DNA of 33,874 nucleotides from Victivallis vadensis (GTDB lineage Bacteria > Verrucomicrobiota > Lentisphaeria > Victivallales > GWF2-50-93), in assembly GCA_945883805.1 (NCBI GenBank), contig CAMCYE010000027.1:1-33874 (forward strand), in the 5' to 3' direction. Under the pieces are notes generated by a model. It was not told where the DNA came from. It saw only the letters and a program-made list of their open reading frames with translations, and ran no database searches. Below, in pieces: positions 14,537-22,402 of the stretch. Within the stretch, counting starts at the first letter, position 1; each line of letters starts with the position of its first letter. The position numbers and the translations under genes were made by a program.

Positions 14537-17151
14537 GGTTTTTAGTTTTTCTTCTGCTGTTTTCACTGTCGTTCTTTTCATTTGACGGCATGGCCCAGTA
14601 CACCACGGACGAGGGTAATGAGGCGAGAACCCTATGGCTGAAGGGGTTTGATATTTTCGACAAGGCCGAATCCACCGAAAAAAGGAACGATAAGAAAGCG
14701 GCACTCGCGCTTTATCAGGAATCAATGGGCTATTTTCACAAGGTGAAGGGGCAATACCCAAAATGGAACAGCGCGCTTGTGGAATACAGGCTGAAGATAT
14801 GTGAAAGGAAAATTCAGACACTTCAGCCAGAGCTGTCACCTGCTGTTCCCAAAACCGCGACGACACCGGCGGAACCCGACAAATATATCAAACAGCTCAA
14901 GGATAGGATACTCCTCACGGAAAAACAGCTTGAGGAAACCCGGAATAAGCTTGAACTTTCAATTCAGTCCCTCAATGATGCGAGAAAAGAATCGGCCCTC
15001 GGCGTAAAATCGAAAGAGGAGGTTCAGTCAATATTGAGGGAGAAGAACGAAGTCGAAAAAAGATGCATCTCACTTTCGGAGGATGTGAAACGGCTACAGG
15101 CTGAAAGGGAAAAGAAAACGGACATGTCTGAATGGGCCGGGAAACTTGAAGCTGAACGCACAAAATCGAAAGTTCTCAGCGATGAAAACGTGAACCTTGT
15201 CGCGAAAAACAATGAGATCAAGGCGCAGTATCAGGCGGCCGCTTCGGACAGGATGGAACTTGATTATAAGGTGAAAGTGCTCTCTGACGCGCAGAAGACT
15301 TTCAACGATAAGATTGAAGCCGCCTCAAAAAGCGTGTCCGAGTACAGTTCGAAAGCAAGGGAATATGAAAAACGCAGCTCAACCCTTGAGAAAAGCATGG
15401 CGGATCTCCAGTTGAGGTTCGAGAAGGTCAAACAGGAAAACATAGGCCTGAACAAAAGCTTCAGGGATATTGCCGATAGTCCCGCCTCAGGCAATCTGGC
15501 GAAACAGCTTCAAGCCGACAATGACAGATTGAAAAAGGAAGCCGAGACGCTCGGCTCCAGAATTGAAAAGGAGGCTCTTGAGAAGGCAAAGGTCACCGAC
15601 GAGAAAAAAGAAATTGCAGCCCGGCTTGTGAAAGTCGAATCTATTCTCATTGACACGAAGAATGAGAACCGGCAGATTTCGGCGGACATCGAGAACATGA
15701 GGCGGAAAGTCGTCGAGTCAGGCACGTCAACCGGCACGTACCAGAGCAATATTTCACAGCTTTCGGAGGAAAATAAATCACTGAAATCTGAGGTGGAATC
15801 CCTTGCCGGACGGCTTGACAGGCTCGGCAGGAAGAACATGGAACTTGCCGATACGGCCAAGAACTTGGATGCGTTTGAGGCGAAATATGACAAACTCTCC
15901 GGGGAAAATACTGCGGTAGTCAAAGACAATGAGAAACTGAAGGAGCAGTTGTCGGAATTCGAGAGGGCCAGGTCGGAACTGGACAAAGCTAAAAAGGACA
16001 GGGAAGAGAATGCAAAGAAAATCGCTGAGCTCCAGAAAGACCTGAATTCCAGGAACGGCGACATTGACGCCAAAACCAGGGAACTCGCGAAGACCGGCGA
16101 TATTTTTCGGAAATATTCCGAGTTGGAAAAGACAAACGCAGACCTTGCCGGGAAGAATGCGGATCTCGCAAAGGCAAACACCGACATCTCGAAGAAAGCG
16201 GATGAGCTGACAAGGAAAATTGCCGACTTGAACAAGACAGGCGAGTATCTTGCCAGGACAAATGGGGAGTCGGGGAAAAAGATTGAAGAGCTTTCGGCGG
16301 AGATTGGAAAAAAGAATGAATCACTAGCTAAAAAGGACGCGGAAATAAAAACCGCACTTAAGACTGCAGCCTCCGACAATATTTCCGAAGAGCTGAAGAA
16401 GCAGTTGAGATCAAAGAACGACGAATACGCAAAAATTGAAGGTGAAAGAGATGAGCTGAAAACCAGAATTTACAAACTGACCGCTGAAATTGAAAGCCAG
16501 AAGAAAATCAGTACGCCGGCGAAAACCGCAAAAGCGGGTGCGGTGGAAATAAAGTCCAAGGAGGTTGTAAAGGAAAATGTCAAGATTCCTAATGAGGGTG
16601 AAATCAATCTTCTTCTTCAGGAGGGCGACAATGCCGACAAGAAGGGAAACAGGCAGGCTGCAATATGGCATTACGAGAAAATCCTGACATTGGCGCCTGA
16701 GAACAATCCCGCCCTGACCAGGCTCGCATATATTTATTCAGACCGTGGCGACGATGACAAGACCCTGAAATATGTGGAAAGGTCGCTCTGCTATGAACCG
16801 TACGATATCCCCAAACTGCTTATTGCGGCATTCGCATATATCAGGAAAAACGAATATTATCTGGCTCTTGGCGTTCTCAGCAGGGCAGCGGCACAGGATC
16901 CCAAGAATCCGGAATTGCAGCGTTATCTCGGAATAGCATGCAGCAATCTCGGCTGGGTCGAATCCGCAGAAAGGCAGTTTGGCAACGCCTTTGAACTTGA
17001 TCCCAAATCTTCCGAAACCGCTTTCAACCTCGCAGTTCTCCTTGCAACCTGCGACCCTCCGAGAATGCCTGAAGCGAGGAAGTGGTATAGGAAAGCTAGG
17101 GAACTCGGCGCCGAAACCGACCCTGGCATGGAAAGGCTTTTCAAGGAATAG
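14533..17151 (+). CDS. Secreted long coiled-coil protein with C-terminal TPR repeats
   Basis: An 872-aa protein. Residues 1-21 are a signal peptide ending DGMAQ. A short TPR-like helical pair follows (about 25-90). From about 115 to 670 the sequence is an almost continuous coiled coil rich in Lys, Glu, Ala and Leu heptads, with short repeats such as LAGKNADLAKANTDI. The C-terminal part (about 690-870) has at least four TPR units, for example AAIWHYEKILTLAPENNPALTRLAYIY. AGGAGA lies 7 nt before the ATG, inside the vapC end, and the start overlaps the toxin stop. It is probably a periplasmic or surface scaffold; the function is unknown. Minus-strand Ser/Phe-rich ORFs here are shadows of the repetitive coiled coil. 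Confidence 0.85.
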   Translation: MRFLVFLLLFSLSFFSFDGMAQYTTDEGNEARTLWLKGFDIFDKAESTEKRNDKKAALALYQESMGYFHKVKGQYPKWNSALVEYRLKICERKIQTLQPELSPAVPKTATTPAEPDKYIKQLKDRILLTEKQLEETRNKLELSIQSLNDARKESALGVKSKEEVQSILREKNEVEKRCISLSEDVKRLQAEREKKTDMSEWAGKLEAERTKSKVLSDENVNLVAKNNEIKAQYQAAASDRMELDYKVKVLSDAQKTFNDKIEAASKSVSEYSSKAREYEKRSSTLEKSMADLQLRFEKVKQENIGLNKSFRDIADSPASGNLAKQLQADNDRLKKEAETLGSRIEKEALEKAKVTDEKKEIAARLVKVESILIDTKNENRQISADIENMRRKVVESGTSTGTYQSNISQLSEENKSLKSEVESLAGRLDRLGRKNMELADTAKNLDAFEAKYDKLSGENTAVVKDNEKLKEQLSEFERARSELDKAKKDREENAKKIAELQKDLNSRNGDIDAKTRELAKTGDIFRKYSELEKTNADLAGKNADLAKANTDISKKADELTRKIADLNKTGEYLARTNGESGKKIEELSAEIGKKNESLAKKDAEIKTALKTAASDNISEELKKQLRSKNDEYAKIEGERDELKTRIYKLTAEIESQKKISTPAKTAKAGAVEIKSKEVVKENVKIPNEGEINLLLQEGDNADKKGNRQAAIWHYEKILTLAPENNPALTRLAYIYSDRGDDDKTLKYVERSLCYEPYDIPKLLIAAFAYIRKNEYYLALGVLSRAAAQDPKNPELQRYLGIACSNLGWVESAERQFGNAFELDPKSSETAFNLAVLLATCDPPRMPEARKWYRKARELGAETDPGMERLFKE

Positions 17152-17176
17152 GGGGCTACATTGCTATCAGAGCCAA

Positions 17177-17275
17177 TTTCAAAACTACGGCTCGGACAAG
17201 CCTCGCCCTCCATTTTTATCCACCGCGGCGTGATGGAGGGTTTTGCTTGTCAAAACCGTTTCTTGAGTTTTGAAA
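17177..17275. repeat. Long multi-segment inverted repeat (about 99 bp)
   Basis: Nested arms pair in order: TTTCAAAACT (17177-17186) with AGTTTTGAAA (17266-17275), GACAAGC (17195-17201) with GCTTGTC (17245-17251), and CCCTCCAT (17206-17213) with ATGGAGGG (17233-17240). The tip is CACCGCGGCGTG-like. It lies between the TPR gene and lepB and may act as a terminator or attenuator, or be a small non-autonomous element. Confidence 0.75.
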
Positions 17276-17382
17276 TTACCTCATCAGAATATCCAATATC
17301 GATCTCCCCACTTCGCCAGGGAGGCTACGAGGGACAGGATAGGCCGAGAGGGTAGGCACGGAATGGAATATCCAATAACGAA

Positions 17383-17424
17383 GTAGAGCCGACCAGACGG
17401 TCGGCGTTCCCGGGAACGCCAAGC
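17383..17424 (+). repeat. 42-bp double-palindrome repeat, copy 1
   Basis: Two adjoining palindromes, CCGACC-AGAC-GGTCGG and the perfect GGCGTTCCCGGGAACGCC (17403-17420), lie just before lepB. The same 42 bp recur at 29411-29452 with two differences. Confidence 0.85.
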
Positions 17425-17439
17425 AAATCGGGGGGCATC

Positions 17440-17937
17440 ATGGAAGACGGACACCTGAAGAATTTCCTTTTCCCGAAGATTACACTGAAATATTTCATCA
17501 GAGTTCTGCTTGTCGCCGTTATTGCATACGTTGTTTTCGGGCATGTCTGCATTCCCATGAGGCTCAATGGAAGCAGTATGGAGCCTGTATACCACGATGG
17601 CGGAATTAACTTCTGCTGGACCCCGTCATACTGGTTTGAAAACCCGGAGCGGGGCGATGTGGTGATGGTCAGGCTATCCGGGAAAAAAATAATGTTCCTG
17701 AAACGGATCGTGGCCTTGGCCGGAGAGACCGTTGAATTCAGGGACGGAAAAATCCTGATAAACGGAAAATTGTTAAATGAACCTTATGTCAGATTCCCAT
17801 GTGACTGGAATCTTCCTCCCAGAAAAGTTGAAGCCGGAGCCGTGTACGTTGTCGGAGACAACCGTGACATGGGTATTGACAATCATGTCTTTGGCCAGAC
17901 ATCTGCTGTGAGGATCATGGGGACGCCACTGTGGTAA
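17440..17937 (+). CDS. lepB: Signal peptidase I (short form)
   Basis: A 165-aa type I signal peptidase. One membrane helix (about residues 20-38) precedes MRLNGSSMEPVY, where Ser46 is the nucleophile. VMVRLSGKKIMFLKRIVALAGE holds the general-base Lys at about 88, and VVGDNRDMGIDNHVFG is the family's C-terminal box. It cleaves signal peptides from exported proteins on the outer face of the inner membrane. It is much shorter than the E. coli enzyme, nearer Gram-positive lengths. It follows the exported TPR protein by 288 nt and may be independently expressed; GGGGGG lies just upstream of the ATG. Confidence 0.92.
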   Translation: MEDGHLKNFLFPKITLKYFIRVLLVAVIAYVVFGHVCIPMRLNGSSMEPVYHDGGINFCWTPSYWFENPERGDVVMVRLSGKKIMFLKRIVALAGETVEFRDGKILINGKLLNEPYVRFPCDWNLPPRKVEAGAVYVVGDNRDMGIDNHVFGQTSAVRIMGTPLW

Positions 17938-17970
17938 CCGAGAACAGCTTGATTTTTATGTTTTTTTTCA

Positions 17971-18047
17971 CATTTTGAGTGGGTAGACACACGAAATATA
18001 AAAAATTTGAATATCCAATATTCAACACGGAATGTCCAATATCCAAG
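17971..18047 (+). repeat. Dispersed 78-bp repeat, copy 2
   Basis: A near-identical, same-orientation copy of 2526-2603, again starting CATTTTGAGTGGGTA and ending GTCCAATATCCAAG. It lies between lepB and the NTF2-like gene. Confidence 0.85.
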
Positions 18048-18106
18048 CAAATTGTATTTTCGACGGAATCTGATACAAGCCCCGGAGAAGCCGGATAAGT
18101 TTAAAT

Positions 18107-18604
18107 ATGAAGTTTAAAATAATCATAACATTTGTCCTTATTGCAGTTCTTGGCGTGACGGCATCCGTTTACCTGTTTCCGGGCGACAGGGCGAAGATAA
18201 GGAGGCAGTTCGAATCGCTTTCCGGCTTTGTTTCCAAGGAAAAGGGGGAATCCGCGTTTGTGATGGCGTACAAGGTTAACGCCCTGGCTTCACTTTTTGA
18301 CGACAGCTGTTCCTTTGAGTTTTCACAGAATTATATGACCGGGGAATACAGTCCCGAACAGATAACGGGCCATGCCGTAAAAGGACGCGCGCAATTTTCA
18401 AGGATATCCCTGACCTTTTACGATATGGTTCCGGAGATTCAAAAAGATATTGCCGTAGTTGAAACGACCGTGAGATTCCATGGTGAGCTCAGGGATTCCA
18501 GCAAATTCACTGAGGACACGCGTGAAATCCGGTGCAGCCTGAAAAAAAACGGCGGCAAATGGAAGTTCACAAGTTTCAAAGTGGTGGAAGTCCTGAAGAA
18601 ATAG
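18107..18604 (+). CDS. Membrane-anchored NTF2-like (SnoaL-like) hypothetical protein
   Basis: A 165-aa protein with one N-terminal membrane helix (about residues 4-24). The soluble part has the NTF2-like pattern: an N-terminal helix (KVNALASLFDDSCSFEF), then alternating beta strands (DIAVVETTVRFHGEL, TREIRCSLKKNGGKWKFTSFKVVEV). NTF2-like domains are cone-shaped pockets with varied roles, so no activity can be named. It lies 169 nt downstream of lepB with a dispersed repeat between them, so I do not assume an operon. Confidence 0.7.
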   Translation: MKFKIIITFVLIAVLGVTASVYLFPGDRAKIRRQFESLSGFVSKEKGESAFVMAYKVNALASLFDDSCSFEFSQNYMTGEYSPEQITGHAVKGRAQFSRISLTFYDMVPEIQKDIAVVETTVRFHGELRDSSKFTEDTREIRCSLKKNGGKWKFTSFKVVEVLKK

Positions 18605-18962
18605 TCTTAAATTAGGCGGCCATCCCAGTCATCCGACGGGGCAAGAAGGCCGCAACTCTAGTAGAATAGTTACAGAGTTGCAAAGGCACATAGGCACAAA
18701 GCAGAGAATGCATGAGCCAAAGCGGCATGACCAACGCCCAGCTTGAATGTATTTTCACTTCCTGCTCTTATCTCCTGGCATTTTTTGTTATCTTCTTTCA
18801 CTTTGTGCCTCTGTGCCTTTGCAACTCTGTGCCATAAAGAGCCGTTAGATCTATTACAAACTTTGAAATTCCTGTTTCTTAAAAGTAACTCGGCTTTCCA
18901 GCCCGAGGCTGATCTAGTTTCATAACTTTGGAAAAGAAGAATCTCGGGCTGGAAAGCCCGAG
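18605..18962. other. Gene-free region made of repeats
   Basis: This 358-nt gap between convergent genes is filled by two inverted-repeat elements (18673-18829 and 18883-18968). A short plus-strand ORF across them is repeat translation, and I do not count it as a gene. Confidence 0.7.
18673..18829. repeat. 157-bp element with 29-bp inverted arms
   Basis: The arm at 18673-18701 (starts CAGAGTTGCAAAGGCACA) is the reverse complement of 18801-18829 at 28 of 29 positions. The internal 99 nt show no gene. Arms of this length suggest a MITE-like element or a long hairpin. Confidence 0.85.
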
Positions 18963-18968
18963 CTACTT
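18883..18968. repeat. 86-bp paired-hairpin element overlapping a stop codon
   Basis: The arms AAGTAACTCGG... (18883-18907) and its inverted partner (18943-18968) match with one base difference and one indel. Each arm folds on itself (CTCGGGCT against AGCCCGAG). The right arm contributes the TAG stop of the amidohydrolase gene (18963-18965). Confidence 0.85.
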
Positions 18969-20522
18969 CAGGTATTTTCCGGCGCGTTTTCCAGTGGGGG
19001 CGCCGTCTTCCCAGGTGAGGACGCCGTTGACCCAGACTTTCAGTATTCCTTCAGAAATCCTGTGGGGATCTGCGAAGTTCGCGGGAGTACCCAGTTTGTC
19101 TGGGTTGAAAAGAACCAAGTCTGCGGCCTGTTCCACGACAATTCTTCCTCGGTCGTGCAGATGGTATATGTCGGCTGGCAGCGACGTGATTTTCCTTATG
19201 GTTTTCTCGAGGCTCAGTTTTTTTCTCACGATATTTATGAATCTGGGGAAGGACCCGAAGCCTCTCGGATGGCTTCTGCCGAGGGAATAATCAAGGGGCC
19301 GCGCAGTTTCATCGGAACCGCAGGCGACATAATCCTGGTTGAGAATCCTTTCCATATTCTCCTCGGACATGCCGGCCGAAGCGGCTGTCGCTCCGGCAGT
19401 GTCATCCCTGAGTATCGATGCGCAGATGTCCCATGGATTCATTTCGGACATTGATGCGAAATCCGCAAAGGTTTTCCCGAATCCCTTTTCCGCGAACTTG
19501 GCGGTCGTACTGATAAGCCTGAGGGTTTTCCATCTTTCTTCAGGTAGGTGCTTGAGGATTCCTGTAAATTCTGCGAAGTTCGCAGGATCTTGAATATGGT
19601 CGTGGAGTTTTATGTCATCCATCCTGTCGTACGGATCCGGCAGGTAGGAACTGAGCTGAGTCATTGATTCGGTGTAGGGGTATCTGTCCGCAGTCAGATG
19701 GATACCGTTATGATGGGCCTGTGAAATCCGCTGAAAAACATCGTCTATTTTATGCCAGTTTTCCCGGCCCGCCGTCTTGAGATGGCTGATGTGCAGTTTT
19801 TTCTGTCCGGATTTCATGACTGCGGCAACAGCCTCGTCAATCGATTCCAGGAGAAGCGACGCTTCACTGCGGAGATGAGTTGTATAGGGTTTGTTTGTAC
19901 GGGATAGCTCTTCCAAGAGCGTTACGATTTCTTTTTCCCCGGAAAATTTTCCGGGAATGTAGAAAAAGCCCGAGGACAGTCCCGCCGCCCCGTTGCCTAT
20001 GGAAACGCCGAGAAGGGTTTTCATGGTGTTGAGTTCGCTGGAAGAGGGTTTCAGGTCGCCGTATCCCATGACGGCTGCGCGGAGAGTGTTGTGCCCGCAC
20101 AGGGAACTCAGGTTTATTGCGGGCCGCACCCTGTCAATCAGCTCGGAATAATCGTCGGCGTCTTTCCAGCTTATTTTAACATTGTAATGCTTGTAGAGTT
20201 CCTGAAGGTGTTCTCGGTTGTGTCTTGTCACCGGAAAAACAGAGAGGCCGCAGTTTCCGGAAATTTCGGTCGTGATCCCCTGTGATATCTTTCCGGTGGA
20301 TTCTGGCGCGGCGATGACGGAAACATCGGAATGCCCGTGGGTGTCGATGAATCCCGGGGCGAGAATGAAGCCTTCCGCATCTATGATTTTTCCGCCGGCT
20401 GACGGCAGATTTTTCCCGACAGCTGTTATCTTTCCGCCTGAAACGCTAACGGCACCATTGAAAGAAGGTCCGCCGGAACCGTCTATTATGAGTGCATTTT
20501 GTATGATGAAGTCAGAGGTCAT
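18963..20522 (-). CDS. D-aminoacylase / N-acyl-D-amino-acid deacylase (amidohydrolase)
   Basis: A 519-aa amidohydrolase of the D-aminoacylase group. APGFIDTHGHSDVS carries the HxH metal pair, EISGNCG the bridging Cys, THLRSE and LHISHLKT two metal His, and VACGSDETA the catalytic Asp. The closing TWEDGAPTGKRAGKYLK is the usual C-terminal strand. These enzymes release D-amino acids from N-acyl derivatives. The ATG lies 11 nt after the ParE stop and lacks a ribosome site; TATAAT (minus strand, 20528-20533) sits 5 nt before it, so a leaderless transcript is possible. The stop codon is supplied by the repeat element next to it. Confidence 0.92.
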   Translation of the reverse strand: MTSDFIIQNALIIDGSGGPSFNGAVSVSGGKITAVGKNLPSAGGKIIDAEGFILAPGFIDTHGHSDVSVIAAPESTGKISQGITTEISGNCGLSVFPVTRHNREHLQELYKHYNVKISWKDADDYSELIDRVRPAINLSSLCGHNTLRAAVMGYGDLKPSSSELNTMKTLLGVSIGNGAAGLSSGFFYIPGKFSGEKEIVTLLEELSRTNKPYTTHLRSEASLLLESIDEAVAAVMKSGQKKLHISHLKTAGRENWHKIDDVFQRISQAHHNGIHLTADRYPYTESMTQLSSYLPDPYDRMDDIKLHDHIQDPANFAEFTGILKHLPEERWKTLRLISTTAKFAEKGFGKTFADFASMSEMNPWDICASILRDDTAGATAASAGMSEENMERILNQDYVACGSDETARPLDYSLGRSHPRGFGSFPRFINIVRKKLSLEKTIRKITSLPADIYHLHDRGRIVVEQAADLVLFNPDKLGTPANFADPHRISEGILKVWVNGVLTWEDGAPTGKRAGKYLK

Positions 20523-20533
20523 AGTTAATTATA

Positions 20534-20827
20534 TCAGAAAATTGAATCCACATCCATGCATCCGTTCAGGACTCTTATGATTTCAATCTTCTGATTTCCT
20601 ATACGATAAAAAATTATATATCCTTTGTAAGTCAGACTTCGCATTCCTGGCATTAATTCATCGCGAGTGCGCCCCATTTCCGGTATTTTTAACAGATTCT
20701 TACAAGCGGAATGAATTTTATCGATGAAAGTATCTGCGGCATGGTAATTGTCCAAGGCTATATAGCTCCAAATATCTGTCAGGTCTTCGATAGCCTGTCT
20801 GGAAATTATCAGCTTTAGTTGCTTCAT
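20534..20827 (-). CDS. ParE/RelE-superfamily toxin
   Basis: A 97-aa toxin with the ParE pattern: LIISRQAIEDLTDIWSYIA at the N-terminus, FIDKIHSACKNLLKIPEMGRTRDEL in the middle, and YKGYIIFYRIGNQKIEIIRVLNG at the end. ParE proteins block gyrase; RelE relatives cut mRNA, and the divergence here leaves the target open. The start overlaps the antitoxin stop as ATGA. The amidohydrolase gene follows 11 nt later on the same strand. Confidence 0.92.
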   Translation of the reverse strand: MKQLKLIISRQAIEDLTDIWSYIALDNYHAADTFIDKIHSACKNLLKIPEMGRTRDELMPGMRSLTYKGYIIFYRIGNQKIEIIRVLNGCMDVDSIF

Positions 20828-21087
20828 TTTACAAGCTTCTTGCGTCCAGATGATTTTATACCGGCAACTGTTTTTTCCGTGAACTCTTCTGATAGTCCGG
20901 TCTCAATTTGTTTTAAACCCAGACGCAATTCCGATTTAAGTTCAGCCAACAATATTTCTTTTTGCTGGTCGCGGTCTTTGAGCAAACGGAGACTTTCCCG
21001 AATGACTTCGCTTGCGGAATTGTAGAAGCCTCTTTTTACTTTTCCATGTACCCAAGAATCCAGTTCCGAAGTCAATGACACGTTCAT
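20824..21087 (-). CDS. ParD-like (ribbon-helix-helix) antitoxin
   Basis: An 87-aa protein starting MNVSLTSELDSWVHGKVKRGFYNSASEVIRESLRLL, the ParD/CopG ribbon-helix-helix domain, with a C-terminal toxin-binding tail. The ATG at 21087 has AAGGA 8 nt upstream. The frame is open to 21144, but the added residues precede the domain. It should neutralise the ParE toxin and repress its own promoter just upstream. Confidence 0.92.
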   Translation of the reverse strand: MNVSLTSELDSWVHGKVKRGFYNSASEVIRESLRLLKDRDQQKEILLAELKSELRLGLKQIETGLSEEFTEKTVAGIKSSGRKKLVK

Positions 21088-21126
21088 ATTACTAATCCTT
21101 AAAGATATGGTTGATGTAATGTGTTC

Positions 21127-21170
21127 AATATATGACAATAACAAGATATGTCAATGTTTGGTATTGACAT
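21127..21170 (-). promoter_or_regulatory. ParDE promoter with inverted-repeat operator
   Basis: On the minus strand TTGACA (21149-21154), a 16-nt spacer and TATATT (21127-21132) form a strong promoter. A perfect 8-bp inverted repeat, ATGTCAAT (21148-21155) and ATTGACAT (21163-21170), overlaps the -35 box. A second TGACA/TGTCA pair spans the spacer. These are plausible antitoxin operators. Confidence 0.65.
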
Positions 21171-21470
21171 GGATTTTTCTTTTCACCTTAGTCCCTTACG
21201 GAAAATTATAGCAAACGGTTTTGCGATGTTTTCAGTATGCCAGTTTCGATGAAACTGGCTCGGGAGGCGTTTTCATCGAAAACGCCATACTTCAGTAGAA
21301 AGTGCTATTAGCCCAAGTAAAACTGACACGTTACGGGAAGCCGGTGTTTTTTGTCTCTATTTACTTGATTATTCCGGTTCCTGTTATCCTTTCTTAAATA
21401 TGAAAATTAAAATATATTTCCCAGCCTATGGGAAAATCAATGGAGAATCTTATAAAGGGGGATTTTATTT
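21171..21470. other. Intergenic region upstream of nagB
   Basis: This gap between the divergent parDE and nagB genes holds the paired-hairpin element at 21234-21291. Beyond that it is mostly unstructured A/T-rich sequence. I could not identify a convincing nagB promoter or operator. Confidence 0.6.
21234..21291. repeat. Paired-hairpin element with covarying stems
   Basis: Arm 1 (21234-21260) and arm 2 (21265-21291, inverted) share AGTATG flanks and the core TTTCGATGAAA. Their outer stem bases differ at three pairs, each changed on both sides so that pairing is kept within each arm. Only CGGG separates the arms. Confidence 0.88.
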
Positions 21471-22256
21471 ATGGAAGTAATCATACGTCCAGACAATGGC
21501 GAGGCGGTTGAACTTGCGGCAAGGGTGATTGCAAAGGAGTTGCGTGAAAAGCCGACACTTGTGCTGGGGCTGGCGACGGGCAATACGATGGAACCGCTTT
21601 ATGCGAGGCTCGCGCAGATGCACAAGAAGGAGAAGCTGGACTTTTCGCTTTGCCGGACATTCAACCTGGACGAATATGTCGGACTTGCCGAGACCCATAA
21701 AAATTCATACCGGCGCTATATGAACGAACACCTTTTCAGCAAGATCAATATTGACATCAGAAACACCCATCTCCCCCACGGCATCTCAGATGATCACGAC
21801 AGTGACTGTGAAAAATACGAGGATGAGATTGAGGAGTGTGGCGGAATAGACTTGCAGCTCCTCAGTATCGGAAAATCGGGGCATATAGGGTTTAACGAGC
21901 CGCTCTCTGCGTTTTTCTCAAGGACGAGGGTGAAAGCGCTCACCCCTATGACCATCGCCCAGAATTCCCCTCTTTTCGATAGGCCTGAGGAAATGCCGAA
22001 ACGAGCCATTACCATGGGGGTGGGGACAATTCTGGAGGCGAAAAGGATTGTGACTCTCGTTGTTGGAGGAGCAAAGGCGGAAATACTGGCAAAAGCGGTT
22101 GAAGGCCCGGTTACATCCATGGTCTCCGCATCGGCACTGCAGTTGCACCAGAAATGCATTGTCATCACCGACGAAAAGGCCGCCGCGAATCTTCAGGGCA
22201 GGGACTATTACCGGTGGATATTTGAAAACGAGCCCGAATGGGAGGAGTTCAGATAA
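21471..22256 (+). CDS. nagB: Glucosamine-6-phosphate deaminase
   Basis: A 261-aa NagB-family enzyme. LGLATGNTMEPLY binds the phosphate, FNLDEYVGL holds the catalytic Asp (67) and Glu, and LLSIGKSGHIGFNEPLSAF holds His138 and Glu143. It converts glucosamine-6-phosphate to fructose-6-phosphate and ammonia. The position two residues before the His, Asp in E. coli and Asn in many others, is Ser136 here. The family start MEVIIRPDNGEAVELAA is intact. It is followed by a small AAATTTCG/CGAAATTT hairpin and then by sugar-modifying genes. Confidence 0.94.
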   Translation: MEVIIRPDNGEAVELAARVIAKELREKPTLVLGLATGNTMEPLYARLAQMHKKEKLDFSLCRTFNLDEYVGLAETHKNSYRRYMNEHLFSKINIDIRNTHLPHGISDDHDSDCEKYEDEIEECGGIDLQLLSIGKSGHIGFNEPLSAFFSRTRVKALTPMTIAQNSPLFDRPEEMPKRAITMGVGTILEAKRIVTLVVGGAKAEILAKAVEGPVTSMVSASALQLHQKCIVITDEKAAANLQGRDYYRWIFENEPEWEEFR

Positions 22257-22276
22257 ATTTCGTGGACGCGAAATTT
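22255..22276 (+). terminator. Hairpin after nagB
   Basis: AAATTTCG (22255-22262) and CGAAATTT (22269-22276) form an 8-bp stem with a 6-nt loop, beginning at the nagB stop. No strong U-run follows, so termination would be weak. Confidence 0.4.
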
Positions 22277-22402
22277 AAATATGGATAAATATTGCATGAA
22301 TGTTGGATAAAACTTTCATCGCATTGCTATTTAGTTCTTTTTAAATATTTTTCCTCCTGTTAAACTAAAAAATTTATTATTTTATAACATGAGGGAAAAT
22401 AT

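Noticed and set aside
15510..16379. Long minus-strand Ser/Phe-rich ORF
   Set aside because: It is the complement of the Lys/Glu-rich coiled coil; the plus-strand gene has a signal peptide, TPRs and a good start.
18743..18925. Plus-strand ORF in the gap before the amidohydrolase gene
   Set aside because: It spans an inverted-repeat arm and has a low-complexity Leu/Cys/Phe composition without a ribosome site.
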